Below the pieces are notes generated by a model. That model saw only the letters and a list, made by a program, of their open reading frames with translations. It searched no databases and was not told the origin of the DNA. The position numbers and the translations under genes are program-made. A stretch of DNA of 64,000 nucleotides, taken from the NCBI RefSeq assembly GCF_004357995.1, contig NZ_SMTK01000003.1, positions 682,001 through 746,000 on the forward strand, written 5' to 3'. The DNA comes from Arthrobacter crusticola. GTDB taxonomy: Bacteria > Actinomycetota > Actinomycetes > Actinomycetales > Micrococcaceae. Shown here piece by piece: positions 43,345 through 51,279 of this stretch. The stretch's first letter is position 1; every line of letters begins with the position of its first letter.

Positions 43345-44772
43345 ATGGGCAGCACATTCGGAGCACTGAACACCGCGCTGAGCGGACTGAACGCCGCACG
43401 CCAGGGCTCGGCCGTGACCGGCCAGAACATCGCCAACGCCGCCACGGAGGGATACACCCGCCAGCGGGTCTCCACCTCGCCGATGGGCCCGGTCGCACGC
43501 GTCGGGCTCTTTTCCTCGGGCGTGACGCCGGGCCAGGGCGTGCAGGTCGACGGCATCCGGCGCCTGGGCGACATCTTCCTCGATGCCAGGGTCCGGGCAA
43601 CCTCCGCCGACGCCGGGTTCTCCGGTGCGCGGGTCAAGGCGCTCGACGGGCTCGAAGGGATCCTGCAGGAGCCCGGCAAGAACGGCACCTCCGCGGCGCT
43701 GCAGAAGTTCTGGACGTCGTGGCAGGACGTGGCCAACAACGCCGGGGCGCCGGCGCCGTCCGGGGTCCTCCTCGAGGAGGCCGGCGCCCTGGCGGCCAAG
43801 CTCGCCCACGGGTACACCCAGATCGAGGCGCAGTTCTCCGCCGACCGGCGCCAGCTGGACCTGCTCACCTCCGAGGTCAACGCCGCCGCCGTCCAGGTGG
43901 CCGAACTCAATGCGGGCATCCGGTCCGCCCTGAACGCCGGCGCCTCAGCGAACGAGCTGATCGACAAGCGCAACCTGCTCACCGCGGACATCGCCTCGCT
44001 CGTCGGCGGCACCGTCCGCCCGCTTGGCGACGGTACGGTCGAGGTGCTGGTGGGAGGGAACGTGCTCGTCTCGGGCGACTCCGCCAACGCCCTGCAGGTC
44101 AGCGGAGGGTACCGGCTCGAGGACGCCACCGCCTCCCCGGTCCGGCTCGAGTGGGCCCACCGGCCCGGCAGCGCCGTCCCGCTCGACGGCGGCAGGATCG
44201 GCGGGATGGTCTCGACGCTCGCCCCGGCCAACGGCAAGGCGGCCGGCGGCGACCTCGCCGAGGCCGCTGCCGCGTACGACGCCTTCGCGGTGCGGCTCGC
44301 CGGTTCGGTCAACGCCGTGCACCGCGGAGGAGAGACCGCCGACGGCCGCACCGGCCTCGACTTCTTCCGGTTCGATCCGGCGCTGCCGGCGGCCAAGGGG
44401 CTGCGGGTCGCGGCGGCCTCCGCCGCGGACCTCGCGACAGGCAGGCCCGGCGCCGGCGGGAAGGACGGCTCGAACGCGGACGCCATCTCGCAGATCCGCC
44501 ATGCCGCCGACTCCCCGGACCGGCTGTGGAGCGGCTTCGTCACGGCGCTGGCCGTCACTGCGCGCGCCGACAACCAGCGGGAGGATCTGGCCGGGGTGGC
44601 CGCCGCATCGGCGCTCAGCCTTCAGCTGTCCCAGTCCTCGGTCGACATCGATGAGGAGAGCGTCAGCCTGCTCACCTACCAGCACGCCTACCAGGCGTCC
44701 TCGCGGGTGATGACGGCCATCGACGAGATGCTCGACGTGCTCATCAACCGCACCGGATTAGTAGGAAGGTAA
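43345..44772 (+). CDS. flgK: Flagellar hook-associated protein 1 FlgK
   Basis: A 475-residue hook-filament junction protein. TFGALNTALSGLNAARQGSA, then NIANAATEGYTRQRV are the N-terminal rod-type motif; SVDIDEESVSLLTYQHAYQA is the C-terminal signature. A GGGAGG site precedes the ATG. Confidence 0.95.
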   Translation: MGSTFGALNTALSGLNAARQGSAVTGQNIANAATEGYTRQRVSTSPMGPVARVGLFSSGVTPGQGVQVDGIRRLGDIFLDARVRATSADAGFSGARVKALDGLEGILQEPGKNGTSAALQKFWTSWQDVANNAGAPAPSGVLLEEAGALAAKLAHGYTQIEAQFSADRRQLDLLTSEVNAAAVQVAELNAGIRSALNAGASANELIDKRNLLTADIASLVGGTVRPLGDGTVEVLVGGNVLVSGDSANALQVSGGYRLEDATASPVRLEWAHRPGSAVPLDGGRIGGMVSTLAPANGKAAGGDLAEAAAAYDAFAVRLAGSVNAVHRGGETADGRTGLDFFRFDPALPAAKGLRVAAASAADLATGRPGAGGKDGSNADAISQIRHAADSPDRLWSGFVTALAVTARADNQREDLAGVAAASALSLQLSQSSVDIDEESVSLLTYQHAYQASSRVMTAIDEMLDVLINRTGLVGR

Positions 44773-44775
44773 CCA

Positions 44776-45660
44776 ATGCTCAGCCGCGTCACCAACACCA
44801 CCATGACGAACACCGCCCAACGCAACCTGCAGACCAGCATGATGCGCCGGGCCGAGGCCCAGGAACACGCAATGACCCTGAAGCGGATCAGCAGGCCCTC
44901 CCAGGACCCCATGGCCGCGGCGGATTCGCTGCGGGTCAAGGCGGACCAGCAGTCGGCCGCCCAGTACACCCGGAACATCGACAACGGCAAGGGCTGGCTG
45001 ACGGCCCTCGACTCCGCCCTGTCCAACACCAGCAAACTGATGACGCGGGTGCGCGAGCTGACCATCCAGGGCGGCAACGAGACCCTGTCCCCGGCGGCGC
45101 GCAACGCGATCGCCGTCGAAGTCGAGGGACTGAAGCGGGACCTGCTCGGGCAGGCCAACACCAGATTCCTCGGGCGCAGCGTCTTTGCGGGCAACTCCGA
45201 TGCTGAGGCCGCATTCACCGGCACCCCGCCGGTGTTCACCGGAGCCCCCGGCAGCACCGTCGAGCGCCGGGTCGGTGACGGGCAGACCATCCGGGTCGAC
45301 GCCGACGGCGCTGCCGTGTTCGGCAACGGGCCCGGCTCGGTCTTCGACCTGCTCGACGGAATCGCAGCGGACCTCCGCGCCGGCATCAGCACCTCCGCCC
45401 GCCTCGGCGCCGTCGACGCCCAGTTCAACCGGGTGTCGGCCGGGCAGGCCGAGATCGGGGCGCGGCATTCGCGCCTGCTGAACGCGGAGGACACCAACAA
45501 GATCCAGGTGGCGGCGCTCGAGGAGCAGCGCGCGGGCATTGAGGACCTCGACCTGGCCGAGATGCTCACCAACCTCAAGATCCAGGACCTGAGCTACCAG
45601 GGCGCCCTGAGCGTCACCTCGAAGGTGCTCTCGCCGACCCTCCTGGACTTCCTCCGATGA
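44776..45660 (+). CDS. flgL: Flagellar hook-associated protein 3 FlgL
   Basis: A 294-residue flagellin-like junction protein. LKRISRPSQDPMAAADSLRV and LMTRVRELTIQGGNETLS are typical of FlgL, and DLDLAEMLTNLKIQDLSYQG closes it. It starts 3 nt after flgK and overlaps fliW by 4 nt. Confidence 0.94.
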   Translation: MLSRVTNTTMTNTAQRNLQTSMMRRAEAQEHAMTLKRISRPSQDPMAAADSLRVKADQQSAAQYTRNIDNGKGWLTALDSALSNTSKLMTRVRELTIQGGNETLSPAARNAIAVEVEGLKRDLLGQANTRFLGRSVFAGNSDAEAAFTGTPPVFTGAPGSTVERRVGDGQTIRVDADGAAVFGNGPGSVFDLLDGIAADLRAGISTSARLGAVDAQFNRVSAGQAEIGARHSRLLNAEDTNKIQVAALEEQRAGIEDLDLAEMLTNLKIQDLSYQGALSVTSKVLSPTLLDFLR

Positions 45661-46031
45661 GCGCTGCCGTGAGCTTCACCGCTCCTCCGCCGGGTTTCGA
45701 ACCCCACGTCGAGTTCACCCTCGCCGCCATCGACGGCGCCGACGGGCTGTATTCGCTGACAGCGGCCGCCGACCGCGGGCTGCGTGTCTTCGTTGTGGAT
45801 CCGGCGATCTACCTGCCGGAGTATCTTCCCCGGTTCTCGGCCGAACTGCTCGAGGCCATCGGTCTCGGCTCTGCGCAGGACCCCCAGGTGCTTGTGGTGG
45901 CCCGCCCCGGCGGGGAAGCCACAACGGTCAACCTCCTGGCGCCGGTGCTGCTCAACCCCGAGACGGGGCAGGGCTCCCAGGTGATCCTCAGCGACCAGCA
46001 CTGGCCGGTCCAGGCCGAACTGCGCGCCTGA
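45657..46031 (+). CDS. fliW: Flagellar assembly factor FliW
   Basis: A 124-residue beta-barrel protein. PPPGFEPHVEFTLAAIDGAD, then FVVDPAIYLPEYLPRFSAEL, a TTVNLLAPVLLNPETGQGSQ strand and VILSD are the FliW motifs. FliW binds flagellin and CsrA; free FliW frees fliC mRNA from CsrA. It is the last gene of flgN-flgK-flgL-fliW, and csrA lies at the other end of the locus. Confidence 0.92.
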   Translation: MSAAVSFTAPPPGFEPHVEFTLAAIDGADGLYSLTAAADRGLRVFVVDPAIYLPEYLPRFSAELLEAIGLGSAQDPQVLVVARPGGEATTVNLLAPVLLNPETGQGSQVILSDQHWPVQAELRA

Positions 46032-46057
46032 CTCACGCGCCGCGGCCCTCCGCGGGT

Positions 46058-46082
46058 GAGGGCCCGCCGCCCGGAGGCCCTC
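46058..46082. terminator. Bidirectional hairpin after fliW
   Basis: GAGGGCC (46058-46064) pairs with GGCCCTC (46076-46082) across an 11-nt loop, between convergent stops. A second imperfect stem (CCGCGG-N4-CCGCGG) lies just before it at about 46041-46056. Confidence 0.5.
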
Positions 46083-46581
46083 AGGGGCGGAACACGATCC
46101 GCACCCGCGGGTCGGCGGGCGGGCCGCTGATGAAGGCGTCGACGGGAACCGGATCGAGGATCTCGCGGAAGCCCTCGGCGTCGGCCTCGGGGGCGAGCGC
46201 GCCCGCCACGGGTTCCTGGCGGCGCACCGTACCGGAGCGTGCCGGGCCGGAGCGGGCGGTGCTGCCGAAGGTGGCGACGCCCACCGGCTGGGAGATCAGC
46301 GCCGGGATGTTGGCGGTGAAGCGGTCAAGGACGTAGGTTCCGGTCCGGCTCTCGCCGGTGCGCGGGTCCGTGTACTCGACCCGGACCGGCACGCGGATGT
46401 TGTTCCGGTCGCGGTCGAAGTGGGTCTGCGGGCGCACCGCGACCACCCGGCCCGGGGCGCGGGACCCCTTCCGCCACGGAGCCGCTTCCTGCTGCGGGCG
46501 GGGCCTGCGCAGCAGCAGGGCCGTCCCCCCGGTGAGCAGGGCGAGGCCGACGGCGGCGGTAAGGGGAATCCAGATTTCCAC
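46081..46581 (-). CDS. DUF3592-like membrane-anchored protein
   Basis: A 166-residue protein with one N-terminal helix (WIPLTAAVGLALLTGGTALL) then a soluble part containing PGRVVAVRPQTHFDRD and VPVRVEYTDPRTGESRTGTY, which resembles DUF3592 domains. The function is not known. The GTG start follows a TANNNT hexamer by 6 nt. It is outside the flagellar operon and convergent with it. Confidence 0.65.
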   Translation of the reverse strand: MEIWIPLTAAVGLALLTGGTALLLRRPRPQQEAAPWRKGSRAPGRVVAVRPQTHFDRDRNNIRVPVRVEYTDPRTGESRTGTYVLDRFTANIPALISQPVGVATFGSTARSGPARSGTVRRQEPVAGALAPEADAEGFREILDPVPVDAFISGPPADPRVRIVFRP

Positions 46582-46587
46582 CCGGCC

Positions 46588-46593
46588 ATCCTA
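46588..46593 (-). promoter_or_regulatory. -10 hexamer TAGGAT, leaderless-type start
   Basis: On the minus strand TAGGAT ends 6 nt before the GTG at 46581, the same layout as guaB3, guaA, galU, SURF1 and the SepX-like gene. No Shine-Dalgarno. Confidence 0.45.
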
Positions 46594-46694
46594 AACCGGC
46601 CGGACGGCAGGTTTGCCCATTCCGCATTGCGGGGCGGCGCCGCCGGCCGCACACTGTAAGGGTCCTGAAGCACACCAGAGATGGGGAGCCGCAC

Positions 46695-47147
46695 ATGGCC
46701 AGCAAAGTCTTCATCAACCTTCCGGTCAGCGACGTGGAGAGGTCCAAGGCCTTCTACACCTCCCTGGGCTGGACCCTGAACCCGGCCTTCAGCGACGAGA
46801 AGGCCGGATCGCTCGAGGTCAGCGACAGCATCTACGTGATGATCCTCAGCCACGAGCACTACCGGCAGTTCACCGACAAGCAGATCGCCGACACCTCGGC
46901 GACATCGGGGGTCATCAACGCCCTCAGCGTCGACGACCCCGAGGAGGTCGATGCCTTCCTCGACCGGGCCCTGGCCGCCGGCGCCGTCGAGGGCAAACCG
47001 CAGGATTACGGCTTCATGCGCACGCGGACCTTCAGTGACCCGGACGGTCATGCGTGGGAGGTCTTCTGGATGGACCCGATCGCCTCGTCGGGTGATTGGG
47101 AGGCCGTGCAGGAGAAGTACCCGCAGGCCCCTCCGGTCCCGTCCTGA
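46695..47147 (+). CDS. VOC-family (glyoxalase/bleomycin resistance fold) protein
   Basis: A 150-residue VOC-superfamily protein with two beta-alpha-beta-beta-beta modules. KVFINLPVSDVERSKAFYTS and the closing TFSDPDGHAWEVFWMDP are typical of the PhnB-like group. The DPDGH motif carries a usual metal-ligand position, but substrate is unknown. A GGGGAG site precedes the ATG. Confidence 0.88.
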   Translation: MASKVFINLPVSDVERSKAFYTSLGWTLNPAFSDEKAGSLEVSDSIYVMILSHEHYRQFTDKQIADTSATSGVINALSVDDPEEVDAFLDRALAAGAVEGKPQDYGFMRTRTFSDPDGHAWEVFWMDPIASSGDWEAVQEKYPQAPPVPS

Positions 47148-47638
47148 GACCCGCCCGCCGGGCCGGCCGCCCGTACACCGGCCGTGCGGCGCACCGCAGG
47201 CCGGACCTGCTGCTGCTGGTGGTGCTTGGAGGTTCGCTGGGCACCCTTGCCCGTTACGGCCTCGACCTGCTCCTGCCCGCGCCCGGCGGGCTTCCCCTTG
47301 CCACCTTCCTCATCAACGTCTCGGGGGCGTTCCTGCTCGGCTGGCTGCTTGAGCGCCTGGCCGCGGCCGGTCCCGACGCCGGCCGGCTCCGGGCGGCGCG
47401 GCTGACCGCCGGCACCGGGTTCCTCGGCGGCTTCACCACCTACAGTGCGCTCACCGTCGAGGCCGTGCTGCTGCTCGACGCCGGGCGCGCGGCACCGGCC
47501 CTGCTCTACCTCGCCGCGACGCTCCTGCTCGGCGCCGCCGCGGCCGCCTGCGGTGCCGCCGCGGCGGGGGCGTCGGCCCGGCGGCGCCCGGACGGCGTGC
47601 GGCTGCCAGCCGGACCGGGGCCGGGGGATGTTCCGTGA
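47096..47638 (+). CDS. crcB: Fluoride channel Fluc/CrcB, first subunit
   Basis: Four predicted helices. VVLGGSLGTLARYGLDLLLP opens the family core, FLINVSGAFLLGWLLERL carries the conserved Asn, and GTGFLGGFTTYSALTVEA is the break-and-Phe-box segment. The start is uncertain: the TTG at 47096 overlaps the VOC gene by 52 nt, while a GTG at 47219 would give a family-length protein but has no ribosome-binding site. Fluc channels are dual-topology dimers; here two genes are present in tandem, so a heterodimer is likely. Confidence 0.85.
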   Translation: MGGRAGEVPAGPSGPVLRPARRAGRPYTGRAAHRRPDLLLLVVLGGSLGTLARYGLDLLLPAPGGLPLATFLINVSGAFLLGWLLERLAAAGPDAGRLRAARLTAGTGFLGGFTTYSALTVEAVLLLDAGRAAPALLYLAATLLLGAAAAACGAAAAGASARRRPDGVRLPAGPGPGDVP

Positions 47639-48006
47639 CCGGTGCCGTAGTCGCCCTCGCTGCCGCCGGAGGCCTCGGCGCCGGAGCCCGGTTCGTCCTC
47701 GACGGGATGATCTCCTCCCGGGTGCGCTCGGGGTTCCCGCTCGGCACGGTCCTGATCAATATCTCCGGATCGTTCCTGCTGGGACTGCTCGCCGGGTTTG
47801 CCGCGTCTGCCGCCCTCGACCGGTCCTTCGTCCTCATCGCCGGCACGGGGTTCCTCGGGGGCTATACGACCTTTAGCACCGCGAGCGTCGACACCGTCCG
47901 TCTCCTGAAGGCCGGACGGCGGGGGCTGGCTCTGCTCTCGGGCCTTGGAACCCTGGCCGGCGCCCTGGGCGCTGCCGCCGCCGGCTTCGCGCTCGCTGCC
48001 GCCTGA
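47635..48006 (+). CDS. crcB: Fluoride channel Fluc/CrcB, second subunit
   Basis: A 123-residue channel subunit with GGLGAGARFVLDGMISSRV, TVLINISGSFLLGLLAGF and GTGFLGGYTTFSTASVDTVR. It overlaps the first crcB gene by 4 nt. The pair should be inserted in opposite orientations and expel fluoride. No fluoride riboswitch was seen upstream of the pair. Confidence 0.92.
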   Translation: MTGAVVALAAAGGLGAGARFVLDGMISSRVRSGFPLGTVLINISGSFLLGLLAGFAASAALDRSFVLIAGTGFLGGYTTFSTASVDTVRLLKAGRRGLALLSGLGTLAGALGAAAAGFALAAA

Positions 48007-48069
48007 CCGGCCCGGGATGTCCGCCCCGGTGCGGGTCGCCGGCGCGGAGAGGCTCCTTGCATGCAATAG

Positions 48070-48085
48070 GTGAAGTGTGCTTCAC
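48070..48085. promoter_or_regulatory. Palindrome upstream of the Mn riboswitch
   Basis: GTGAAG-TGTG-CTTCAC, flanked by AATAG and CTATT that nearly extend the symmetry. It lies ~10 nt before the riboswitch, in promoter range of terC. It may be an operator for a metal-responsive repressor; that is a guess. Confidence 0.35.
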
Positions 48086-48095
48086 TATTTAGACG

Positions 48096-48190
48096 CGGAG
48101 GGGAGTATCCCCCAATGTCCCGTCGTCAGTCCGGCCGCCCCTGAGCGGCTCGGCGGGACAGGCTCGATCAGGAGCCGGGAAAGACCTCCA
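48096..48190 (+). ncRNA. yybP-ykoY manganese riboswitch
   Basis: The conserved elements of this class are present: P1 pairing GGAGG (48097-48101) with CCTCC (48185-48189), the GGGGAGTA 5' motif, CGTCGTCA in the middle and AAAGACCTCC at the 3' end. Inner stems include GCCGGGA/GGGACAGGCTC-region helices. The class binds Mn2+ and commonly controls TerC/Alx-type exporters, and terC starts 33 nt after it. The spacing to GGAAAGG before the ATG suggests translational control. Confidence 0.82.
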
Positions 48191-48223
48191 GTTGGATGAA
48201 CCTGACTGGAAAGGTAATACCCC

Positions 48224-49276
48224 ATGACTGTTCCCTTCTGGGCCTGGCTGGCAGTGATCGGCGTGATCCTCGCCATGCTTGCCATCGACCTGTTCGCCCA
48301 CCGCCGCGCCCACGTGATCGGCGTCCGCGAGGCCGCGCTCTGGTCCGCCGTCTGGATTGCCTTCGGAGTCGCCTTCGGAGCGCTCATCTGGCAGGTGTAT
48401 GGAGCCGAGTTCGGGCAGCAGTACTTCGCCGGATACCTCATCGAGAAGTCCCTCGCCGTCGACAACGTCTTTGTCTGGGCCATCATCTTCAGCTACTTCG
48501 CCGTTCCCCGCGAATACCAGCACCGGGTGCTGTTCCTCGGCGTCGTGGGCGCCCTGGTCTTCCGCGGCATTTTCATCGCCGCCGGCTCGGCCATCATCGC
48601 GTCCGCCGGCTGGGTGCTCTACCTGTTCGCGGCGTTCCTGCTCTACACGGGCTACCGGATGATCCGCCAGCGCAACGAGCACATGGAGCCTGAGAAGTCG
48701 CGCGCCCTCAAGCTGTTCCGCCGCTTTGTCCCGATGACCGATGCGTTCCACGGCCAGCGCCTGCTCGTCCGGAGGAACGGCGTCCTTCTCGCCACCCCGC
48801 TGCTGGCGGTGCTCGTCCTCGTCGAGGTCACTGACATCATCTTTGCGGTCGACTCCATCCCGGCGATCTTCGCCGTCACCGACGAGGTGTTCCTCGTCTT
48901 CACCGCCAACGCCTTCGCCATCCTCGGCCTGCGGGCCATGTACTTCCTGCTCGCCGACCTGATGCACCGCTTCATCTACCTCAAGGTGGGCCTGGCGCTG
49001 GTGCTGATCTGGGTGGGCATCAAGATGCTCCTGAAGATCGACATCTTCTACATCCCCACCCCGATTTCACTCGCCGTGGTCGTGGCCATCCTGGCGGTGT
49101 CCATCGGTGCCAGCCTGCTTGCCACCCGAGGACAGGCCCGACAGCCGCTCGCCGCGCCGGTGAACCCTCCGTTCCGGATCGCCGATCCGGCCGAGACGGC
49201 CGAACTGGACCCGCTGTGGCGCCGTCCGGTACCCGCCGGAAAGGGAACGGGGCGTGACGACGGTTCGACCCTCTAG
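48224..49276 (+). CDS. TerC/Alx-family membrane protein (probable Mn2+ exporter)
   Basis: A 350-residue TerC-fold protein with about nine helices. EKSLAVDNVFVWAIIFSYFA and VEVTDIIFAVDSIPAIFAVT hold the two acidic metal-binding motifs, which are conserved. Members export manganese, and some were named for tellurite resistance. The riboswitch upstream supports Mn2+. The soluble C-terminal tail overlaps the next gene by 23 nt. Confidence 0.92.
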   Translation: MTVPFWAWLAVIGVILAMLAIDLFAHRRAHVIGVREAALWSAVWIAFGVAFGALIWQVYGAEFGQQYFAGYLIEKSLAVDNVFVWAIIFSYFAVPREYQHRVLFLGVVGALVFRGIFIAAGSAIIASAGWVLYLFAAFLLYTGYRMIRQRNEHMEPEKSRALKLFRRFVPMTDAFHGQRLLVRRNGVLLATPLLAVLVLVEVTDIIFAVDSIPAIFAVTDEVFLVFTANAFAILGLRAMYFLLADLMHRFIYLKVGLALVLIWVGIKMLLKIDIFYIPTPISLAVVVAILAVSIGASLLATRGQARQPLAAPVNPPFRIADPAETAELDPLWRRPVPAGKGTGRDDGSTL

Positions 49277-49691
49277 CGGAGGGCCGGACGCCGATCCGGC
49301 CCCAGGCATGGGAACCCCGCCGGTGCACACCTCCCGGCGGGGTTCCCCGGCGTCGCCGCCATGGACCTTCCTGACCCACCACGGCCACGTGCTGCTGGCC
49401 GTGGCCGAAGATCCCGACATGCGGGTCGCCGACCTCGCGGACCTCGTCGGAATCAGCCCCCGCGCCGCCCTGTCGATCCTCAAGGACCTCGAGACCGCCG
49501 GATACCTTCGCCGGATCCGGGTGGGGCGGCGCACCCACTACGTCATCGAGCCGCACCGGCACTTCCGGCACCCCGCCGCGGCCGGCCACGAGATCGACGA
49601 ACTTATCGCTCTGTTCACAGGGCACGCCCCGGCCCCCGGCGGTGCTCCCGCCGCCGCGCCGTCCGACCCGGGCGCCGTCCGCCCCCATTAG
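49254..49691 (+). CDS. Winged-helix (MarR/ArsR-like) transcriptional regulator
   Basis: A 145-residue protein with an HTH core: FLTHHGHVLLAVAEDPDM, RVADLADLVGISPRAALSIL as recognition region, and GYLRRIRVGRRTHYVIEPH as wing. The N-terminal ~35 residues and C-terminal ~25 look disordered. A GTG at 49254 overlaps terC; an ATG at 49308 is an alternative. Coupling to terC suggests a link to metal homeostasis, but no metal-binding Cys cluster is seen. Confidence 0.75.
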   Translation: MTTVRPSSGGPDADPAPGMGTPPVHTSRRGSPASPPWTFLTHHGHVLLAVAEDPDMRVADLADLVGISPRAALSILKDLETAGYLRRIRVGRRTHYVIEPHRHFRHPAAAGHEIDELIALFTGHAPAPGGAPAAAPSDPGAVRPH

Positions 49692-49712
49692 TTTTTCTAC
49701 AGGGGTGCGAAG

Positions 49713-49718
49713 TACCTT
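49713..49718 (+). promoter_or_regulatory. -10 hexamer TACCTT, leaderless-type start of SURF1
   Basis: TACCTT ends 6 nt before the GTG at 49725; no Shine-Dalgarno is visible between them. Confidence 0.5.
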
Positions 49719-49724
49719 TAATGG

Positions 49725-50702
49725 GTGCTGAAGACCGCGCTCAAGCCCCGCTGGATCCTGACGCTGATCCTGGTGATGGCCCTTGCCGCGGTCTTTGTCC
49801 TGCTCAGCCAGTGGCAGTTCTCCAACTCCCGGCAGCAGGGGCCCGAGGCTCCGGCCGCCACCGAGACAATCCGCCCGCTGACCGGCGTGATCGACCCCGG
49901 GTCACCCCTGACGGGAACGGCCGCCGACCAGATGGTCTCAGCCGAGGGGCAATTCCTGCCCGGTACCCGACTGCTGGTCCGTGAGCGGCTCCAGTACGGG
50001 CGCGAGGGGCTGTGGCTGATCTCGGCGTTCGCCATCGACGCCGCCCCAGGCTCCACCGGGGGAGCCGGCAGCGACGCGCAGGAACCGGTGGTCATCCCCG
50101 TGGTGCACGGGTGGGTGCCCGACGCCGACGCCGCCGCGCGCGTGCCCGAACTCACCGGCCCGGCCGCACTTACCGGGCGCCTCCTGCCCGCCGAGGGCCC
50201 GGTGGCCGCCGACCCCGTAGAGGGCCAGGTGGCCGCCCTGGCCACCGCCGAACTCGTCAATGTGTGGGACCGTCCCTCCTATGCGGCGTTCATCGCGTCC
50301 GCCGCAATCACCGTTGACGGAGAGGCCGCCCCCGCGCCGGCGCCGCTGGAAGCCGTGGAGGTGGCGCCCCAGCCGCAGGAGCGGCCGGTCAACTGGCTCA
50401 ACATTTTCTACGCCGTCGAATGGGTCGTCTTCGCCGGCTTTGCCTTCTTCCTCTGGTGGCGGCTTGTCGCCGACGATCACCGGCGGAGCCTCGAGGACGA
50501 CGAGGACGACGAGGACGACGAGGGCCAGGACGGCGGGCCCGCAGCGGCCGGCACCCCGGTCGGCCCCGGCAGCACGCGGCATGAGCCCGCCCATGACACA
50601 GCTTCGGACCGACCGGCCGCCGCGGCCCCCGCCGAAGCACACGACGACGGCGCCGCCCGCCCCGGCGCCACCCACCCAACGGAAGCAGGAACACGTGAAT
50701 AA
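49725..50702 (+). CDS. SURF1-family cytochrome oxidase assembly protein
   Basis: A 325-residue SURF1 with one helix at each end (WILTLILVMALAAVFVLLSQ and FYAVEWVVFAGFAFFLWWRL). WQFSNSRQQG, VVIPVVHGWVP and VNWLNIFYAVEW are family motifs. SURF1 assists heme insertion into cytochrome aa3. The C-terminal ~75 residues, rich in Asp/Glu then Ala/Pro, are an actinobacterial-style tail. It overlaps the DUF3817 gene by 8 nt. Confidence 0.9.
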   Translation: MLKTALKPRWILTLILVMALAAVFVLLSQWQFSNSRQQGPEAPAATETIRPLTGVIDPGSPLTGTAADQMVSAEGQFLPGTRLLVRERLQYGREGLWLISAFAIDAAPGSTGGAGSDAQEPVVIPVVHGWVPDADAAARVPELTGPAALTGRLLPAEGPVAADPVEGQVAALATAELVNVWDRPSYAAFIASAAITVDGEAAPAPAPLEAVEVAPQPQERPVNWLNIFYAVEWVVFAGFAFFLWWRLVADDHRRSLEDDEDDEDDEGQDGGPAAAGTPVGPGSTRHEPAHDTASDRPAAAAPAEAHDDGAARPGATHPTEAGTRE

Positions 50703-51156
50703 GCAAGGCACCTCCCCGAAGCCGGCCGCGAAACGGAGGTTCGGGGGGACCCACGCCCAGATCCGCTCGGCCCTCAGCTTCTACAAGCTGCTCGCCTACG
50801 CCACCGGCGTCATGCTGCTGCTTGTCGTCGTCGAAATGGTGGCCAAGTACGGGTTTAATGCCGAAATCGTCGCCGGCGGCGGGGCGGGCCTGCAGTTCCT
50901 GTCCGAGGCGGAGGCCGACGCCTCGGGCGGCTTTAACCTTTCCAAGGCGGTGCTGATCGTCCACGGCTGGCTCTACGTGGTGTACCTCATCGCCGACTTC
51001 CGGCTGTGGCAGTTCCTGCGCTGGCCGTTCTCGCGCTTCCTGCTGATCGCACTCGGCGGGGTGGTGCCGCTGCTGTCTTTCATCGTTGAACGGCGCGTCC
51101 ACCGCGAGGCCGAGGCGGACCTCGCCGCCCACCCCGAAGCGGCCCCCCGCTACTGA
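50695..51156 (+). CDS. DUF3817 membrane protein
   Basis: A 153-residue protein with three helices: FYKLLAYATGVMLLLVVVEM, LIVHGWLYVVYLIADFRLW split by a conserved His/Gly and FSRFLLIALGGVVPLLSFIV. The function of DUF3817 is not known, but the gene often follows SURF1 and precedes guaA in actinobacteria. The GTG at 50695 follows GGAAGCAGGA. Confidence 0.88.
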   Translation: MNKQGTSPKPAAKRRFGGTHAQIRSALSFYKLLAYATGVMLLLVVVEMVAKYGFNAEIVAGGGAGLQFLSEAEADASGGFNLSKAVLIVHGWLYVVYLIADFRLWQFLRWPFSRFLLIALGGVVPLLSFIVERRVHREAEADLAAHPEAAPRY

Positions 51157-51267
51157 CCAGCCGGCGCCCGCGCGGGCACAGCTGCCAGCCCGTCCCGTTC
51201 CAGCCACCGGGTCCCCGGCCCTCCGGGGGCCGGGGGTCCCAATGTGCGGGGCGCACCCCGCCGCGAC

Positions 51268-51273
51268 TATTGT
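51268..51273 (+). promoter_or_regulatory. -10 hexamer TATTGT, leaderless-type start of guaA
   Basis: TATTGT ends 6 nt before the GTG at 51280, and no Shine-Dalgarno precedes that codon. Confidence 0.5.
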
Positions 51274-51279
51274 TAATGC

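Noticed and set aside
46582-47095. Fluoride (crcB) riboswitch upstream of the channel genes
   Set aside because: I found no match to the conserved pseudoknot elements; the region is the VOC gene and its short leader.
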